Positions 47,328 through 56,097 of a stretch of 64,000 bases of DNA are shown here, piece by piece (within the stretch, counting starts at the first letter, position 1; every line of letters starts with the position of its first letter). Under the pieces are notes generated by a model. That model did no database searches. It worked only from the letters and a program-made list of their open reading frames with translations, and was not told where the DNA came from. Location: the NCBI RefSeq assembly GCF_000020125.1, contig NC_010681.1, positions 3,162,001 to 3,226,000 of the forward strand, in the 5' to 3' direction. The translations under genes and the position numbers were made by a program. This DNA is from Paraburkholderia phytofirmans PsJN. GTDB lineage: Bacteria > Pseudomonadota > Gammaproteobacteria > Burkholderiales > Burkholderiaceae.

Positions 47328-48158
47328 TCAAGCCGGTTGCGGATGCAGCATGAACCAGCCGAGGAACACGATGCCGGCGATCACGCAATACACGCCGAAC
47401 GACGCCAGACGTCCGCGGCCCTCGAAATAGCGCATCAGGAAACGCACGCTGAGATACGCGGCGATCGCGGTGAGCACGCCACCGAGCAACGCATCGGCGA
47501 GTTGGCCCGGCGCGTGGAACAGTTTGGGCAACTCGAGCACGCCGGCCGCGAAGATAATCGGCGTGCCGAGCAGGAACGAGAATTCCGCCGACTTCTCCGC
47601 CGTCAGACCGGCGGCATTGCCGGCGATCATCGTCAGACCACTGCGGGAGAAACCCGGAATCAACGCGCCGATCTGCGCGAGACCGACAAAAAACGCCTGA
47701 CCGAAACTCAGCTTCTCCGGTGCCTGATGCGCGCGCGAACGCTGCAGACGATCGCCGAACCACAGCAGCACGCCGTTCACGATCAACGCGATCGCCACGA
47801 TCCGCAAGTCGTGAAAAAGCCGCTCAAGCCGTTTTTCCAGCAGCAGTCCAACCAGACCGGCCGGAATCGTGCCGATGATGAGCGCCCACATCATGTGCGC
47901 GTCGTCGTTGCGGCGGCCGCCAAACGATGCGAAGAAGCCGCGCACCAGCGCGCACCAGCGTTTGCGGAAGTACCACAGCAGCGCGAGCGCCGTACCGAGA
48001 TGCAAAGCGACGAGGAACGGCAGCAATTGCGGCGCGTGTTTGTCGATGTGCATGCCGAACAGTGCGGGTACCAGCAACGTATGGCCGAGGCTGCTCACCG
48101 GAAACAGCTCGGTGACGCCTTGCAGCACGCTCAGGAAGATGAGAAACGACAGGTTCAC
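47328..48158 (-). CDS. uppP: Undecaprenyl-diphosphatase
   Basis: 276-residue inner-membrane phosphatase recycling undecaprenyl diphosphate to the monophosphate lipid carrier for peptidoglycan; confers bacitracin tolerance. Motifs [15 protein letters not shown] (BacA first consensus) and [15 protein letters not shown] (second, with catalytic Ser/Arg). Start taken at GTG 48158, preceded by AAGGAC; further open sequence to 48215 adds non-family residues. Confidence 0.94.
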   Translation of the reverse strand: MNLSFLIFLSVLQGVTELFPVSSLGHTLLVPALFGMHIDKHAPQLLPFLVALHLGTALALLWYFRKRWCALVRGFFASFGGRRNDDAHMMWALIIGTIPAGLVGLLLEKRLERLFHDLRIVAIALIVNGVLLWFGDRLQRSRAHQAPEKLSFGQAFFVGLAQIGALIPGFSRSGLTMIAGNAAGLTAEKSAEFSFLLGTPIIFAAGVLELPKLFHAPGQLADALLGGVLTAIAAYLSVRFLMRYFEGRGRLASFGVYCVIAGIVFLGWFMLHPQPA

Positions 48159-48331
48159 GCGGGGCGTCCTTGTAAGGAAAATGTCGGGGAAAGGCGCGCC
48201 GGATAAGGAATCCACGGGCGCCTCAAAAGCGCACCGATTATGCCTGGCTGCAATGTCAGCGCCAAGCGTTTGAACCGCATTCGGGGAAATATTGTGCGTC
48301 GCGTCACAACTCGAAACCGTTGTTACGGCGC

Positions 48332-48365
48332 AGAAAAAGAAACGGGCCGCCGTGAATGGCCGCCC
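48332..48365 (-). terminator. Terminator after the 28-residue membrane peptide gene
   Basis: On the minus strand GGGC-g-GCC-N6-GGC-g-GCCC (one mismatch) precedes GTTTCTTTTTCTG. It ends the leftward transcript of 48411-48497. Confidence 0.65.
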
Positions 48366-48410
48366 TTATGGGATCAGCAGAATGACGTGAAGCGATGCAG
48401 GACGCCCGGA

Positions 48411-48497
48411 TCAGCGTTCGAGCTTGTAAAAGAAGTAGACCGTGCTTGCCGCGAACATGCCGAACAAAGTGACAGCCATTGCCATTGCGAGATCCAT
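48411..48497 (-). CDS. 28-residue single-span membrane peptide
   Basis: ATG at 48497 with a perfect GGAGG 5 nt upstream. The peptide is MDLAMAMAVTLFGMFAAS followed by TVYFFYKLER: one hydrophobic helix and a basic tail. A terminator follows its stop. Resembles in form the small subunits of oxidases or transporters (CydX/KdpF size class), but no partner gene is adjacent. Function unknown. Confidence 0.6.
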   Translation of the reverse strand: MDLAMAMAVTLFGMFAASTVYFFYKLER

Positions 48498-48745
48498 GCA
48501 GCCTCCTGAGGCAGTCTCGCCCGGTCGTCGAAGTTACCGGGCAGTCGGACGAATTATCAGCAAGAATGGCCTTGCGGCGACACCCGCAATTTCCCCAGAA
48601 GGGTTTCCCCGTAGCGGAAAGCAGCGCAAAATCATTCTCTCGCGCGGCGCCGCGCGGCAAATTCCGACGCTCGTACGCTTGGATGGCGCCGCCTGCGGGC
48701 GCCCTTGGGTCTGCCTTCAACCTCTTACTCACCAATCCATCGACC

Positions 48746-49654
48746 ATGCCCCTCTCCCCGCAACAGGACATTCTCGAGATCGCTCAGGACGCCTCCGTGC
48801 TCCGCTTCGCGCCGCAAGCCGGCGGCCGCCTGATGTCGTGGACGATCGACGGCGAAGAAGTCATCCATTGGCCGGAGCATGCCGACTGGAGCCAGCCCGC
48901 GCGGATTCGCGGCGGCAATCCGTTGCTGTTTCCGTTTCTAGGCCGGCATCGTGTCGACGGCAAGATCGGTTACTGGCGCGATGCTCATGGCACGGTGCGC
49001 GAACTGCCGATGCACGGCTTCGCCCGCGACCTGCCGTTCGAAGCCCACGCCGACGTGCACGGCGCCGGCTTGCGCATGATCCTGACCGACAGCGAGGCAA
49101 CCCGTGGCGGTTATCCATTCGGCTTCCGTTTCGAGGCCGCCTACGACCTCGTGGATGCGCACACGCTCGACGTCACGTTCACCACCACCAACACCGGCCA
49201 CACGCGTCTGCCCTACTACGCCGGCCATCATTTCTACTTCACGCTGCCGCACACGCAGCGTGGCGAGACCTCGCTGGAACTGCCACGCACACAGCGCTGC
49301 TATCAGCAGGAGGACGGTTCGATCAGCGCCGCCGAGCCGGGCGAAGCGCGCTATACGCTCGACGAGGCGCGCATCCATGACCGCTTCCATTGCCTCGTCG
49401 GCACGCCGGATCAACCGGTGCGGCTCGTGGCGCCGGGTCTCGACCGGCTTATTACTATCGACCTGCAACGGCCGGGCTCGGTGCCCTGGTACGCGGTGAC
49501 GACGTGGACCGAAGCCGCGGAGTCGGACTTCTACTGTGTCGAACCCTGGCTCGGATTGCCCGACGCGATTCACAACGGCAGGGGTTTGCGTTGGCTCGAA
49601 GCCGGGCAGACCGAGGTCGCCGCGCTGCGCATTAGCGTGGCCAGGTTGGGTTGA
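48746..49654 (+). CDS. Aldose 1-epimerase family protein
   Basis: 302 residues, galactose mutarotase-like beta-sandwich. Active-site candidates are the His in GFARDLPF (preceded by MH), the His pair in YYAGHHFYF and the late Glu in FYCVEPWLG. Could be a mutarotase for glucose/galactose or a YeaD-like hexose-6-phosphate epimerase. A longer open frame from 48479 is rejected, as it overlaps the divergent peptide gene and its promoter. Confidence 0.88.
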   Translation: MPLSPQQDILEIAQDASVLRFAPQAGGRLMSWTIDGEEVIHWPEHADWSQPARIRGGNPLLFPFLGRHRVDGKIGYWRDAHGTVRELPMHGFARDLPFEAHADVHGAGLRMILTDSEATRGGYPFGFRFEAAYDLVDAHTLDVTFTTTNTGHTRLPYYAGHHFYFTLPHTQRGETSLELPRTQRCYQQEDGSISAAEPGEARYTLDEARIHDRFHCLVGTPDQPVRLVAPGLDRLITIDLQRPGSVPWYAVTTWTEAAESDFYCVEPWLGLPDAIHNGRGLRWLEAGQTEVAALRISVARLG

Positions 49655-49850
49655 TTGCTGGGAGTCCAGACAGGGCGGCGCGGTTGGCTATCGGGCGAAT
49701 TTCGCTGCATTTCGCCGCATCTCGCGCCGCGCGCGCCTGCCGCGCTGTCCGCTTTTCGCGTACTGCAGCGCAAAACCGTTAGAATCGAGCGCTTTGTATC
49801 CACCTGCCGCGTGATCGGGATCGGCGCGCGGCAGCGCTTTGCGAGGTCCA

Positions 49851-50561
49851 ATGGTAAGCACGACAAGAATGATGAAACGGCTCGCCTGCGCGTCGTTGGT
49901 GGCACTGCTCGCCGCGTGCGGGTCGGCGCCGGTGGGGCCGGGCTTTTATCGGGTGGAACGGGGCGATACGCTGTCGAAGATCGCGCGCAGTAACCGGCAG
50001 TCGGTGCAAAGCATCGTACGCTGGAACAATCTGACCAATCCGGACAGCATCGAGGTCGGCCAGGTGCTGCGCGTCGCGCCCCCGGGCGGCACGGCATCGA
50101 CCAGCGGCGCGGTGCGCAGCAGCGGAAGCGGCAGCGCGTCGGCCACGCCGCGTCCGGCGCCCGCGGACAGCGCGCCGTCCGCGGCGCCGGCTTCGAGCAT
50201 CTCGCTGGTGTGGCCGGCCGACGGCACGGTCATCCGGCGTTTCGACGGCGGCAATTCGAAGGGCATCGATATCTCGGCGGCGGCGGGTACGCCTGTCGTC
50301 GCCGCGGCGCCCGGCACGGTCGTGTACGCCGGCAACGGCTTGCGCGGCTACGGCAATCTGCTGATTCTCAAGCACAACGCCGAGTATCTGACCGCCTACG
50401 CGCACAACCGCACGCTGCTGGTGAAAGAAGGCCAATCGGTCACACGCGGCGAGAAAATTGCCGAGATGGGCGACACCGATACCGATCGCGTGATGCTGCA
50501 CTTCGAACTGCGCTATCAGGGCCGCTCAATCGATCCGTCGCGGGCGCTGCCGCCCCGCTAG
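49851..50561 (+). CDS. NlpD-like LysM/LytM lipoprotein, degenerate active site
   Basis: 236 residues. Lipobox LLAAC (Cys about 23), a LysM domain (YRVERGDTLSKIARSN to EVGQVLRVAP, about 33-76), a Ser/Pro/Ala linker, then a LytM/M23 domain. The first zinc ligand is replaced: SKGIDISAAAG where active enzymes have H-x-G-x-D. It is therefore likely an activator of amidases in cell separation, like NlpD or the paralogue ActS/YgeR, not a peptidase. No surE/pcm/rpoS neighbours, so probably a second NlpD-type gene. Confidence 0.88.
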   Translation: MVSTTRMMKRLACASLVALLAACGSAPVGPGFYRVERGDTLSKIARSNRQSVQSIVRWNNLTNPDSIEVGQVLRVAPPGGTASTSGAVRSSGSGSASATPRPAPADSAPSAAPASSISLVWPADGTVIRRFDGGNSKGIDISAAAGTPVVAAAPGTVVYAGNGLRGYGNLLILKHNAEYLTAYAHNRTLLVKEGQSVTRGEKIAEMGDTDTDRVMLHFELRYQGRSIDPSRALPPR

Positions 50562-50773
50562 CGGCTGGCTGAGGCATGAGCACTGGCTCGCGCCAGCGGG
50601 CGCGCCTGGCCCGGCCTGCGCGGTCCGCGTGCTGCCCCGCCGCCCGCGCCGCCCATTGCGGGCAGGCAGCCTGCAACTCCGGTCGAGGGAACCCGGCGTG
50701 TTATAAAACGCTCAATCAGGACACGGCGTGGCTTCGCGTCACGTCTTTCTCCGTCTATCTGTAAGGAATCTGT

Positions 50774-51100
50774 ATGAAGAGCGCATTTGCGTCCGTCGCG
50801 ACGGCCGCGGCGATCGGTCTCGGCCTGCTGACGCTGGGCAGCCTCGGCGGCTGCTCCAGCACCACCACCATGACCTACCTGCCGAGCGGTGACACTGGTT
50901 TTGCGATCAACTGCAGCGGCAGCGACGCCAGTTCGAGCTGGGCAGAGTGCTACAAGCGCGCGGGCGAAGTCTGCGGCAACTACGGCTACGACGTGGTATC
51001 GAAAGACGTCGACAACGGCGCGACCTCGGGTGGAACGGTCGGCGGTATTTTCGGTGCGAACGTGAAGAACCGGTCGATGGTGGTTCGCTGCAAGCAATAA
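50774..51100 (+). CDS. Small lipoprotein, unknown
   Basis: 108 residues. Signal peptide with lipobox LGGC (Cys27). The mature part holds three further cysteine-containing segments (NCSGSD, WAECYKRAGEVCGNYG, VVRCKQ), consistent with disulfides, and a GG-rich turn GATSGGTVGGIFG. AAGGA upstream of the ATG. Similar small secreted proteins are common in Burkholderia; role unknown. Confidence 0.75.
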   Translation: MKSAFASVATAAAIGLGLLTLGSLGGCSSTTTMTYLPSGDTGFAINCSGSDASSSWAECYKRAGEVCGNYGYDVVSKDVDNGATSGGTVGGIFGANVKNRSMVVRCKQ

Positions 51101-51129
51101 CGACGACGCCGCGCGCGCCGCCGTGCGGA

Positions 51130-51237
51130 CTAGCGGCGGCGCCAGCGTCCTGAGCGCGGATCGATGCGCGCGGCGAAGGCGACCAGCACGCCGAGCGCGA
51201 CCGGGCAGACGCCGAGAAAAATGATTAGCGCGGTCAT
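51130..51237 (-). CDS. 35-residue membrane peptide, tentative
   Basis: MTALIIFLGVCPVALGVLVA and a basic tail ending GRWRRR: one transmembrane helix. No clear ribosome site, so this may be a chance ORF. Confidence 0.35.
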   Translation of the reverse strand: MTALIIFLGVCPVALGVLVAFAARIDPRSGRWRRR

Positions 51238-51312
51238 GCTCGAGGAAGGAAAGGTAAGTTTTCATGATCCACTGCACATGTGAATCGGCGGTGACTCGGA
51301 CGTGGCGCGGCG

Positions 51313-51340
51313 AAAAAAAAGCCCGGCACGAGGCCGGGCT
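51313..51340 (-). terminator. Orphan leftward terminator
   Basis: GCCCGGC-ACGAG-GCCGGGC plus an A/T pair, with eight consecutive T on the minus strand. No leftward protein gene ends within 580 bp to its right, so it may end a long 3' UTR of the pentapeptide gene or a small RNA in 51341-51880. Confidence 0.8.
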
Positions 51341-51879
51341 AACGGGGGTTCGGCGCATATCGGCAAAGGACCGGTTCACCATGCGCCAGAACGAAATCTA
51401 ACAATCCGCTTTTACAAGCGCAATATATTAATTTCGCAGTCAATGTGATGCGGCGTACTGATTCCGCCTTACGTGAAGCGGAAAAGTCGGAAACAAACAG
51501 GTCGAATTCGCCCGCCGTTTCAACATGAAACGCTTTAAATGGCGCGACTCGAAACCCAATACTGCCCGCCGGGCCGCGCGAAGCAAGGGACGCGCCTGAA
51601 ACGGCCGGAAAAGCCTGAAGAATGGCGCTGGCGGATTTCTGCTAACTCATCCAGCCTGATTCGGACGCTTTGCGTACTGCGTAGCTTTAGTGCGCCACCG
51701 CACCTTCTCGCATTAATATCCGATATTGACCGACTTAATCAAGGAAACCGGCTTCTTCACAACAATTCGCAAACGGCGGAAATATTATAGAGATTAAATC
51801 AGCCGACAATTGCGGCACTTAAAATCCGGCGACTTAATTGATTCGACCAATTGAATCATAAGCACCGGCATGGGATCGT
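51341..51879. other. AT-richer intergenic region without a recognised gene
   Basis: About 540 bp, visibly lower in GC than its neighbours, with repeated TTAAT/ATTAA tracts (for example 51426-51432 and 51715-51740). No ORF with a ribosome site. Framed by a hairpin on the right and a leftward terminator on the left, so an untranslated RNA is possible. Confidence 0.45.
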
Positions 51880-51915
51880 TCAAGCTGGCCGAATGGCTAA
51901 AATCGGCCAGCTTGA
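51880..51915. other. Perfect 13-bp stem-loop downstream of the pentapeptide gene
   Basis: TCAAGCTGGCCGA (51880-51892) and TCGGCCAGCTTGA (51903-51915) around a 10-nt loop, 8 bp after the stop of the leftward gene. No T-tract on either strand, so it is more likely a 3'-end stabiliser or protein site than a terminator. Confidence 0.65.
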
Positions 51916-51923
51916 GCGCACGC

Positions 51924-52652
51924 TCACATGACCCGCAACCCCAGCTCGGTGACGAGCACGGCCGCTTGGGCATGCGAGATCGTCGCGCCCTTGAAGAGCG
52001 CCGCATCCACCAGCCGCACGCCGCTGAGGTCGGCTTCGCGCAGGTCCGCGCCGTCGAAGCGCGCGCCCTTCAGGTGCGCATCCTTCAGGCTGCCGCCGTC
52101 GAAGATCGCTTCACGGAAGTCCACGCCGGCCAGGTCGGCATCCGAAAAATCCAGTTGTTGCAGCGTGGCCTTGCGAAACGACAGGCCGCGCAGGTGCGCG
52201 CCAACCAGCAGGGTTTCGACGAAGCTCAAACCCAGCGCCGTGCATGCTTCGAAATTGGCGCCGGTCAGCTTGCAGCTATGAAACGACGCCGAAGCCAGCT
52301 TGGCGCGCCGCCAACTGGTGTTGTTCAGGTCGCTCGACTGAAACGCCGCGTCGACCAGATCGGCCGACGCGAAGTCCGCCTCGCGGCCACGGCAACGGAC
52401 CCAGCGGGTATGCGAGAGCGCCGCGCCGAAAAACGACGTCTCGACGATCGTGCAGCGCTGAAACTCGGCGCCGCGCAGATCGAGTCGCGAGAGGTCGACG
52501 CCTTCGAAATCGCAGTCGGTGAAATGAAGCGGCGCCTTATTGCCGGCGAGGCTGGCCGCGACAAGTCGCTCCACTTCCGCGCGCGTGAGCGCGGCGTCGG
52601 TCACGACATGAGCTTGCGCGCCTGAAGCCGGCGCCGTTGAATCCAGTGACAT
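51924..52652 (-). CDS. Pentapeptide-repeat protein
   Basis: 242 residues. From about 42 to 235 it consists of A(D/N)LXX-type five-residue repeats (LDLRGAEFQRC, ADFASADLVDAAFQSSDL, LAGVDFREAIFDG, ADLREADLSGVRL), which fold as a right-handed quadrilateral beta-helix. Qnr/MfpA relatives mimic DNA and protect gyrase, others are effectors; no feature here decides between them. Some coils carry Trp or Arg inserts (TRWVRCRGRE). Confidence 0.87.
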   Translation of the reverse strand: MSLDSTAPASGAQAHVVTDAALTRAEVERLVAASLAGNKAPLHFTDCDFEGVDLSRLDLRGAEFQRCTIVETSFFGAALSHTRWVRCRGREADFASADLVDAAFQSSDLNNTSWRRAKLASASFHSCKLTGANFEACTALGLSFVETLLVGAHLRGLSFRKATLQQLDFSDADLAGVDFREAIFDGGSLKDAHLKGARFDGADLREADLSGVRLVDAALFKGATISHAQAAVLVTELGLRVM

Positions 52653-52760
52653 GAAGGTTCAGAATGAATTTCGCAGGACCCATAGCCTACCGGAACGCGC
52701 ACCGCGCTGACGGTTCGCACCGATGGTTTATAGTAACGGCCCCGCCGGAACCCGCTTACG

Positions 52761-53069
52761 ATGACTTCCAACGACGCCACCCATAGCCCGCTGTACGCCA
52801 AGCTGCTCGCCGAAACCGCCAAGATCGGCTGGATCGAGCTCGAACGTTTCTTCGCACGCGGCATCCTGCTGCGCGTCGCGCGCGACCTCGATCTGGTGAG
52901 CGTTGCCGAGGCCATCGCCAGCGACGACACCAAGCAGGTCACGCAGTGGCTGTCCGCCGGGCTCGTCGAGCGCGTGCAGGCGGAAACCGCCGCCGACTTC
53001 GCCGAGCGCGACCCGGATCTGTGGGCGGTCGTCGTCTCGCCCTGGGTATGCGTGCAGGAACGCAGTTGA
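52761..53069 (+). CDS. DUF2288 domain protein
   Basis: 102 residues. Family recognised from KIGWIELERFFARG and DPDLWAVVVSPWVCVQER. Cytoplasmic, function unknown. Its stop overlaps the MATE gene (TTGA), so both are probably cotranslated. Confidence 0.82.
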   Translation: MTSNDATHSPLYAKLLAETAKIGWIELERFFARGILLRVARDLDLVSVAEAIASDDTKQVTQWLSAGLVERVQAETAADFAERDPDLWAVVVSPWVCVQERS

Positions 53070-54433
53070 GCGAAGCCACGCGCGACGCTAACACGTCGGC
53101 AGCGGCACCCGCCGTTCCCGTGCGCTGGCACCGCAGGGTGCTCGCGCTGGCGTTTCCCATCGTTCTCGCCAATCTGACGCAGCCGATTCTCGGCGCGGTC
53201 GATACCGCCGTCGCGGGCCATCTGGATGGCGCTTCGTATCTCGGCGGCGTGGCGCTCGGCGGTCTGTTCTTCAACTTCGTGTTCTGGGGCTTCGGCTTTC
53301 TGCGCATGGGCACGACCGGACTGGTCGCGCAATCGCACGGTGCGCGCGACCACGCGGAGTTGCGCAACACCGTCGTACGCGCGCTGTTGCTGGCGGCCGC
53401 GATCGGCGCCGTGGTGCTGGCACTGCAAATGCCGCTGATCGATTACGCAGTGCGCGTGATCGGCGGCAGCGACGCGGTGCAACGCAACGCGCGGCTCTAT
53501 TGTCACGCGCGCATCTGGGCCGCCCCGCTCGCCCTCGGCAACTATGTCGTGCTCGGCTGGCTGCTCGGCACGCAGCAGGTGCGGCTCGCGCTTCTCTCGC
53601 AGGTGTTCATCAACAGCGTGAACATCGTGGCCGTACTCCTGTATGTGTATCGGTTCGACTGGGGTGTAGCCGGCATCGGCGCGGCCACGGCCACCGCCGA
53701 CGCGCTCGGTTTCGTGCTCGGCGCCGCCCTGCTATGGCGCGGCAGGCCACGCGGCTTGCCTGGCCTCAACCGCGCCGCGCTGTTCGACGCAGCGGCGCTC
53801 AAGCGGCTCGTGGTGCTCAATCGCGACATCTTCGTGCGCACCTTGTGCCTGCTCTCCTCGTTCGGCTGGTTTGCACACCTGGGCGCGAAGCAAGGCGACG
53901 CCACGCTCGCCGCCAACGCGCTGCTGCTCAATTTTCAGACGTTCATGGCCTACGGACTCGACGGTTTCGCGCACGCCGCCGAAGCGCTCGTCGGTGCGGC
54001 GATCGGCGCGCGCGACCGGCACGCTTTCGCGCAGGCGATCAAGGTGACGGCGTTGTGGTCCACGCTCGGCGCGCTGGCATTTTCGCTGGCGTATTGGGGC
54101 GCGGGCTCGTGGATCGTCGAACGTCTGACGGATCAGGCCGCCGTACGCGCCACCGCCGAAATGTATCTGCCTTGGGCCGCGCTCTCGCCGGTGGTGTCCG
54201 TGTTGGGCTTTCTGCTCGACGGCGTGTTCATCGGCGCGACTCGCACGCGCGAACTCATGATGTCGATGGTGGTGTCGTTCGCGTTGTTCGTCGTGGCGTC
54301 GTGGGCCTTGCTGGCGCTGTACGGCAATCACGGCTTGTGGGCCGCGATGCTGCTCTTCATGGCGCTGCGTGGTCTCACGCTTGCGCGTTACGTGCCGGGC
54401 GTCGTGCGCGGCATGGCGAGCGCGGCGGCTTGA
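53066..54433 (+). CDS. MATE-family efflux transporter (DinF-like)
   Basis: 455 residues, about twelve membrane segments in two related halves. The N-half opens FPIVLANLTQPILGAVDTAV followed by AGHLDG, typical of DinF-type MATE exporters with a conserved Asp. Start is uncertain: TTG 53066 overlaps the DUF2288 stop and has AGGA 7 nt upstream; ATG 53048 adds six residues but has no site. Would export cationic drugs or metabolites using H+ or Na+. Confidence 0.9.
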   Translation: MSEATRDANTSAAAPAVPVRWHRRVLALAFPIVLANLTQPILGAVDTAVAGHLDGASYLGGVALGGLFFNFVFWGFGFLRMGTTGLVAQSHGARDHAELRNTVVRALLLAAAIGAVVLALQMPLIDYAVRVIGGSDAVQRNARLYCHARIWAAPLALGNYVVLGWLLGTQQVRLALLSQVFINSVNIVAVLLYVYRFDWGVAGIGAATATADALGFVLGAALLWRGRPRGLPGLNRAALFDAAALKRLVVLNRDIFVRTLCLLSSFGWFAHLGAKQGDATLAANALLLNFQTFMAYGLDGFAHAAEALVGAAIGARDRHAFAQAIKVTALWSTLGALAFSLAYWGAGSWIVERLTDQAAVRATAEMYLPWAALSPVVSVLGFLLDGVFIGATRTRELMMSMVVSFALFVVASWALLALYGNHGLWAAMLLFMALRGLTLARYVPGVVRGMASAAA

Positions 54434-54642
54434 GCCAGCGGGCTCGCCCATTTCGCATCGCGGCACTCGGTTACGGCTTGAAACAAGCGCATACATGTCA
54501 CGCGCGACGCTCGCCCTAGAATGACTTCAGCCCGCGCTCTCCGCGCGAACAGTCTGCGCGGGTCAGAAGCGCCGGCGTGCCCGCGCCGGTGCTTCGCTTC
54601 CGCTATTCATCACCGTTGCCGCGCCCGTCATCAGCCGAAACC

Positions 54643-54813
54643 TCAGGGCGCGACCGGTGCAGGCACCATCGTGGGCGGACGGCTGTCGGTCGGCACGCCG
54701 TGGTAGTCGGCCGGATCTTGCGGCGGTGGCCCGCCGTGATGGCCGGACGGACCATTCGCACAACCTGCAAGGCCGGCAACCAGCAGCAACGCAATCATTG
54801 AAACGCGGATCAT
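54643..54813 (-). CDS. Small lipoprotein, Pro/His-rich
   Basis: 56 residues. Lipobox LAGC (Cys18) after MIRVSMIALLLVAG. The mature 38 residues are Pro/Gly/His rich (GHHGGPPPQDPADYHG) with no predicted fold. Function unknown. Confidence 0.6.
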   Translation of the reverse strand: MIRVSMIALLLVAGLAGCANGPSGHHGGPPPQDPADYHGVPTDSRPPTMVPAPVAP

Positions 54814-54994
54814 AAACTGAGTCTCTCGAAGCGGAATGAAAGAGCGGCTGCCCGCCGGTGAGCGGGCAAGCGCGAGCGCCGAGAGTCTAACCGCAAAGCA
54901 CATTCCACGACGCCGCGCCGCGCTGCGTGCGCCCTCCCATTTCGTTGCGCGTGACCTACTATAAAGTCACGGTCGCATCTCACAGGAGGCTGCC

Positions 54995-55168
54995 ATGGAC
55001 GCTGAAACGATCGCGGGTCTGGTTGGACTTGCAATAGGTCTGCTCGTGCTGCTCGTGTTGTCGATCTACGAATCGAGAACCTATCGGCATGAACACGATG
55101 GCGAAGGCATGGTGCACCACTGGCTGACTCATCAGCACATGCCGCACTGGATGCGCCGCCGGCACTGA
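54995..55168 (+). CDS. 57-residue single-span membrane protein
   Basis: ATG at 54995 with AGGAGG 6 nt upstream. Begins MDAETIAGLVGLAIGLLVLL; after the helix comes a His-rich tail (YRHEHDGEGMVHHWLTHQHMPHW) that could bind metal. No known family; conserved ribosome site makes it a credible gene. Confidence 0.65.
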   Translation: MDAETIAGLVGLAIGLLVLLVLSIYESRTYRHEHDGEGMVHHWLTHQHMPHWMRRRH

Positions 55169-55532
55169 ACGAACAACCGGGAGTGCCAACTGCGCCTGCG
55201 CACATTCCGTTCGAATAATTGAACGGTTGAAGCGTTGCATTGCACGTGCGAGTCCGCGCTCGCACGTCGGCCGTTTGCGCGGTGACGCCAATGGCATGTC
55301 CACCGTAACTCGCGCAAGTCTTTCCGGCCTGCCCTTTCCCTGATCAGGCGCCTCGTCACGGCTGGAGCATCCAGCAGCCCGCCATTTCCCCTCCGGACTC
55401 ATTTCCTCTTTGGGCACATGCCTTGCTGATGGTAAGCGTGCAAGGAGCGCGTAGCTTGCGCGTCGAGCGTCCCGGCGTGAATGCGCCGAACCAACCAGAC
55501 TAACTGGCTCAGGCCAGACAGGGAGAACTCGA
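55169..55532. other. Intergenic region with two inverted repeats
   Basis: 364 bp. ACGTGCGAG-N6-CTCGCACGT (55244-55267) is a perfect 9-bp stem, perhaps the 3' end of the preceding transcript. CCGTTC-N8-GAACGG (55207-55226) is a second palindrome. No ORF supported. Confidence 0.5.
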
Positions 55533-55691
55533 ATGACCATCGGAACCATACTGCTTATCGTGCTCATTCTTCTGCTGATCGGCGCGTTACCGAGCTGGCC
55601 GTACAGCAGTGGCTGGGGCTATCGGCCGACCGGCGTGCTGGGCGTCGTGCTGATCATCGTGATCGTGTTGCTGCTGATGGGCCGCATATAA
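55533..55691 (+). CDS. DUF3309 family membrane protein
   Basis: 52 residues. Family recognised from TIGTILLIVLILLLIGALP, SWPYSSGWGYRPTG and a second helix ending LLLMGRI. GGGAGAA precedes the ATG. Two membrane spans; function unknown, widespread in proteobacteria. Confidence 0.85.
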   Translation: MTIGTILLIVLILLLIGALPSWPYSSGWGYRPTGVLGVVLIIVIVLLLMGRI

Positions 55692-55784
55692 CGCAGCCGA
55701 CTGGCGCTTTCGAGCCTGCGTTTCTCTCCGATGCAATTCGTGATTGACTCTGGCACCCAATGCCACGTAGAATCTCGGATTCGT

Positions 55785-55861
55785 CGGAGCGTAGCGCAGC
55801 CTGGTAGCGCATCTGATTTGGGATCAGAGGGTCGAAGGTTCGAATCCTTTCGCTCCGACCA
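55785..55861 (+). tRNA. tRNA-Pro (anticodon TGG)
   Basis: 77 nt with encoded CCA. Acceptor CGGAGCG/CGCTCCG, anticodon stem TCTGA-TTTGGGA-TCAGA (anticodon TGG), T-loop TTCGAAT. Followed by a terminator. Confidence 0.96.
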
Positions 55862-55875
55862 CGAAAAGCAACACG

Positions 55876-55908
55876 AAACCCGCGTAGCCTCCGGCTTCGC
55901 GGGTTTTT
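55876..55908 (+). terminator. Terminator after tRNA-Pro
   Basis: AAACCCGCG (55876-55884) pairs with CGCGGGTTT (55898-55906), then TT and a further T run at 55911-55915. Confidence 0.85.
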
Positions 55909-56097
55909 GCTTTTTGGGCTTTGTTCGGTCTGGCTTTGTTCGGGCTTTCAGACTCTCGCCTGCGATACACCCGCGCGCTGATACGGTCGGCCCGAGCCCT
56001 TGCCTTGCGGCATGACGGGCCCGCGTGCGACAGTGACTAAAACCTGGCGCAGGCCTCATCAGGCTCAAGCGCCGCAAGCAGAGTCAAGGAGACACGC

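Noticed and set aside
48479..48745. N-terminal extension of the aldose epimerase
   Set aside because: It would overlap the divergent small peptide gene and its ribosome site; family similarity begins after 48746.
55731..56015. Open frame running through tRNA-Pro
   Set aside because: Its centre is simply the tRNA sequence translated (QPGSASDLGSEGRRFES), a well-known false protein.
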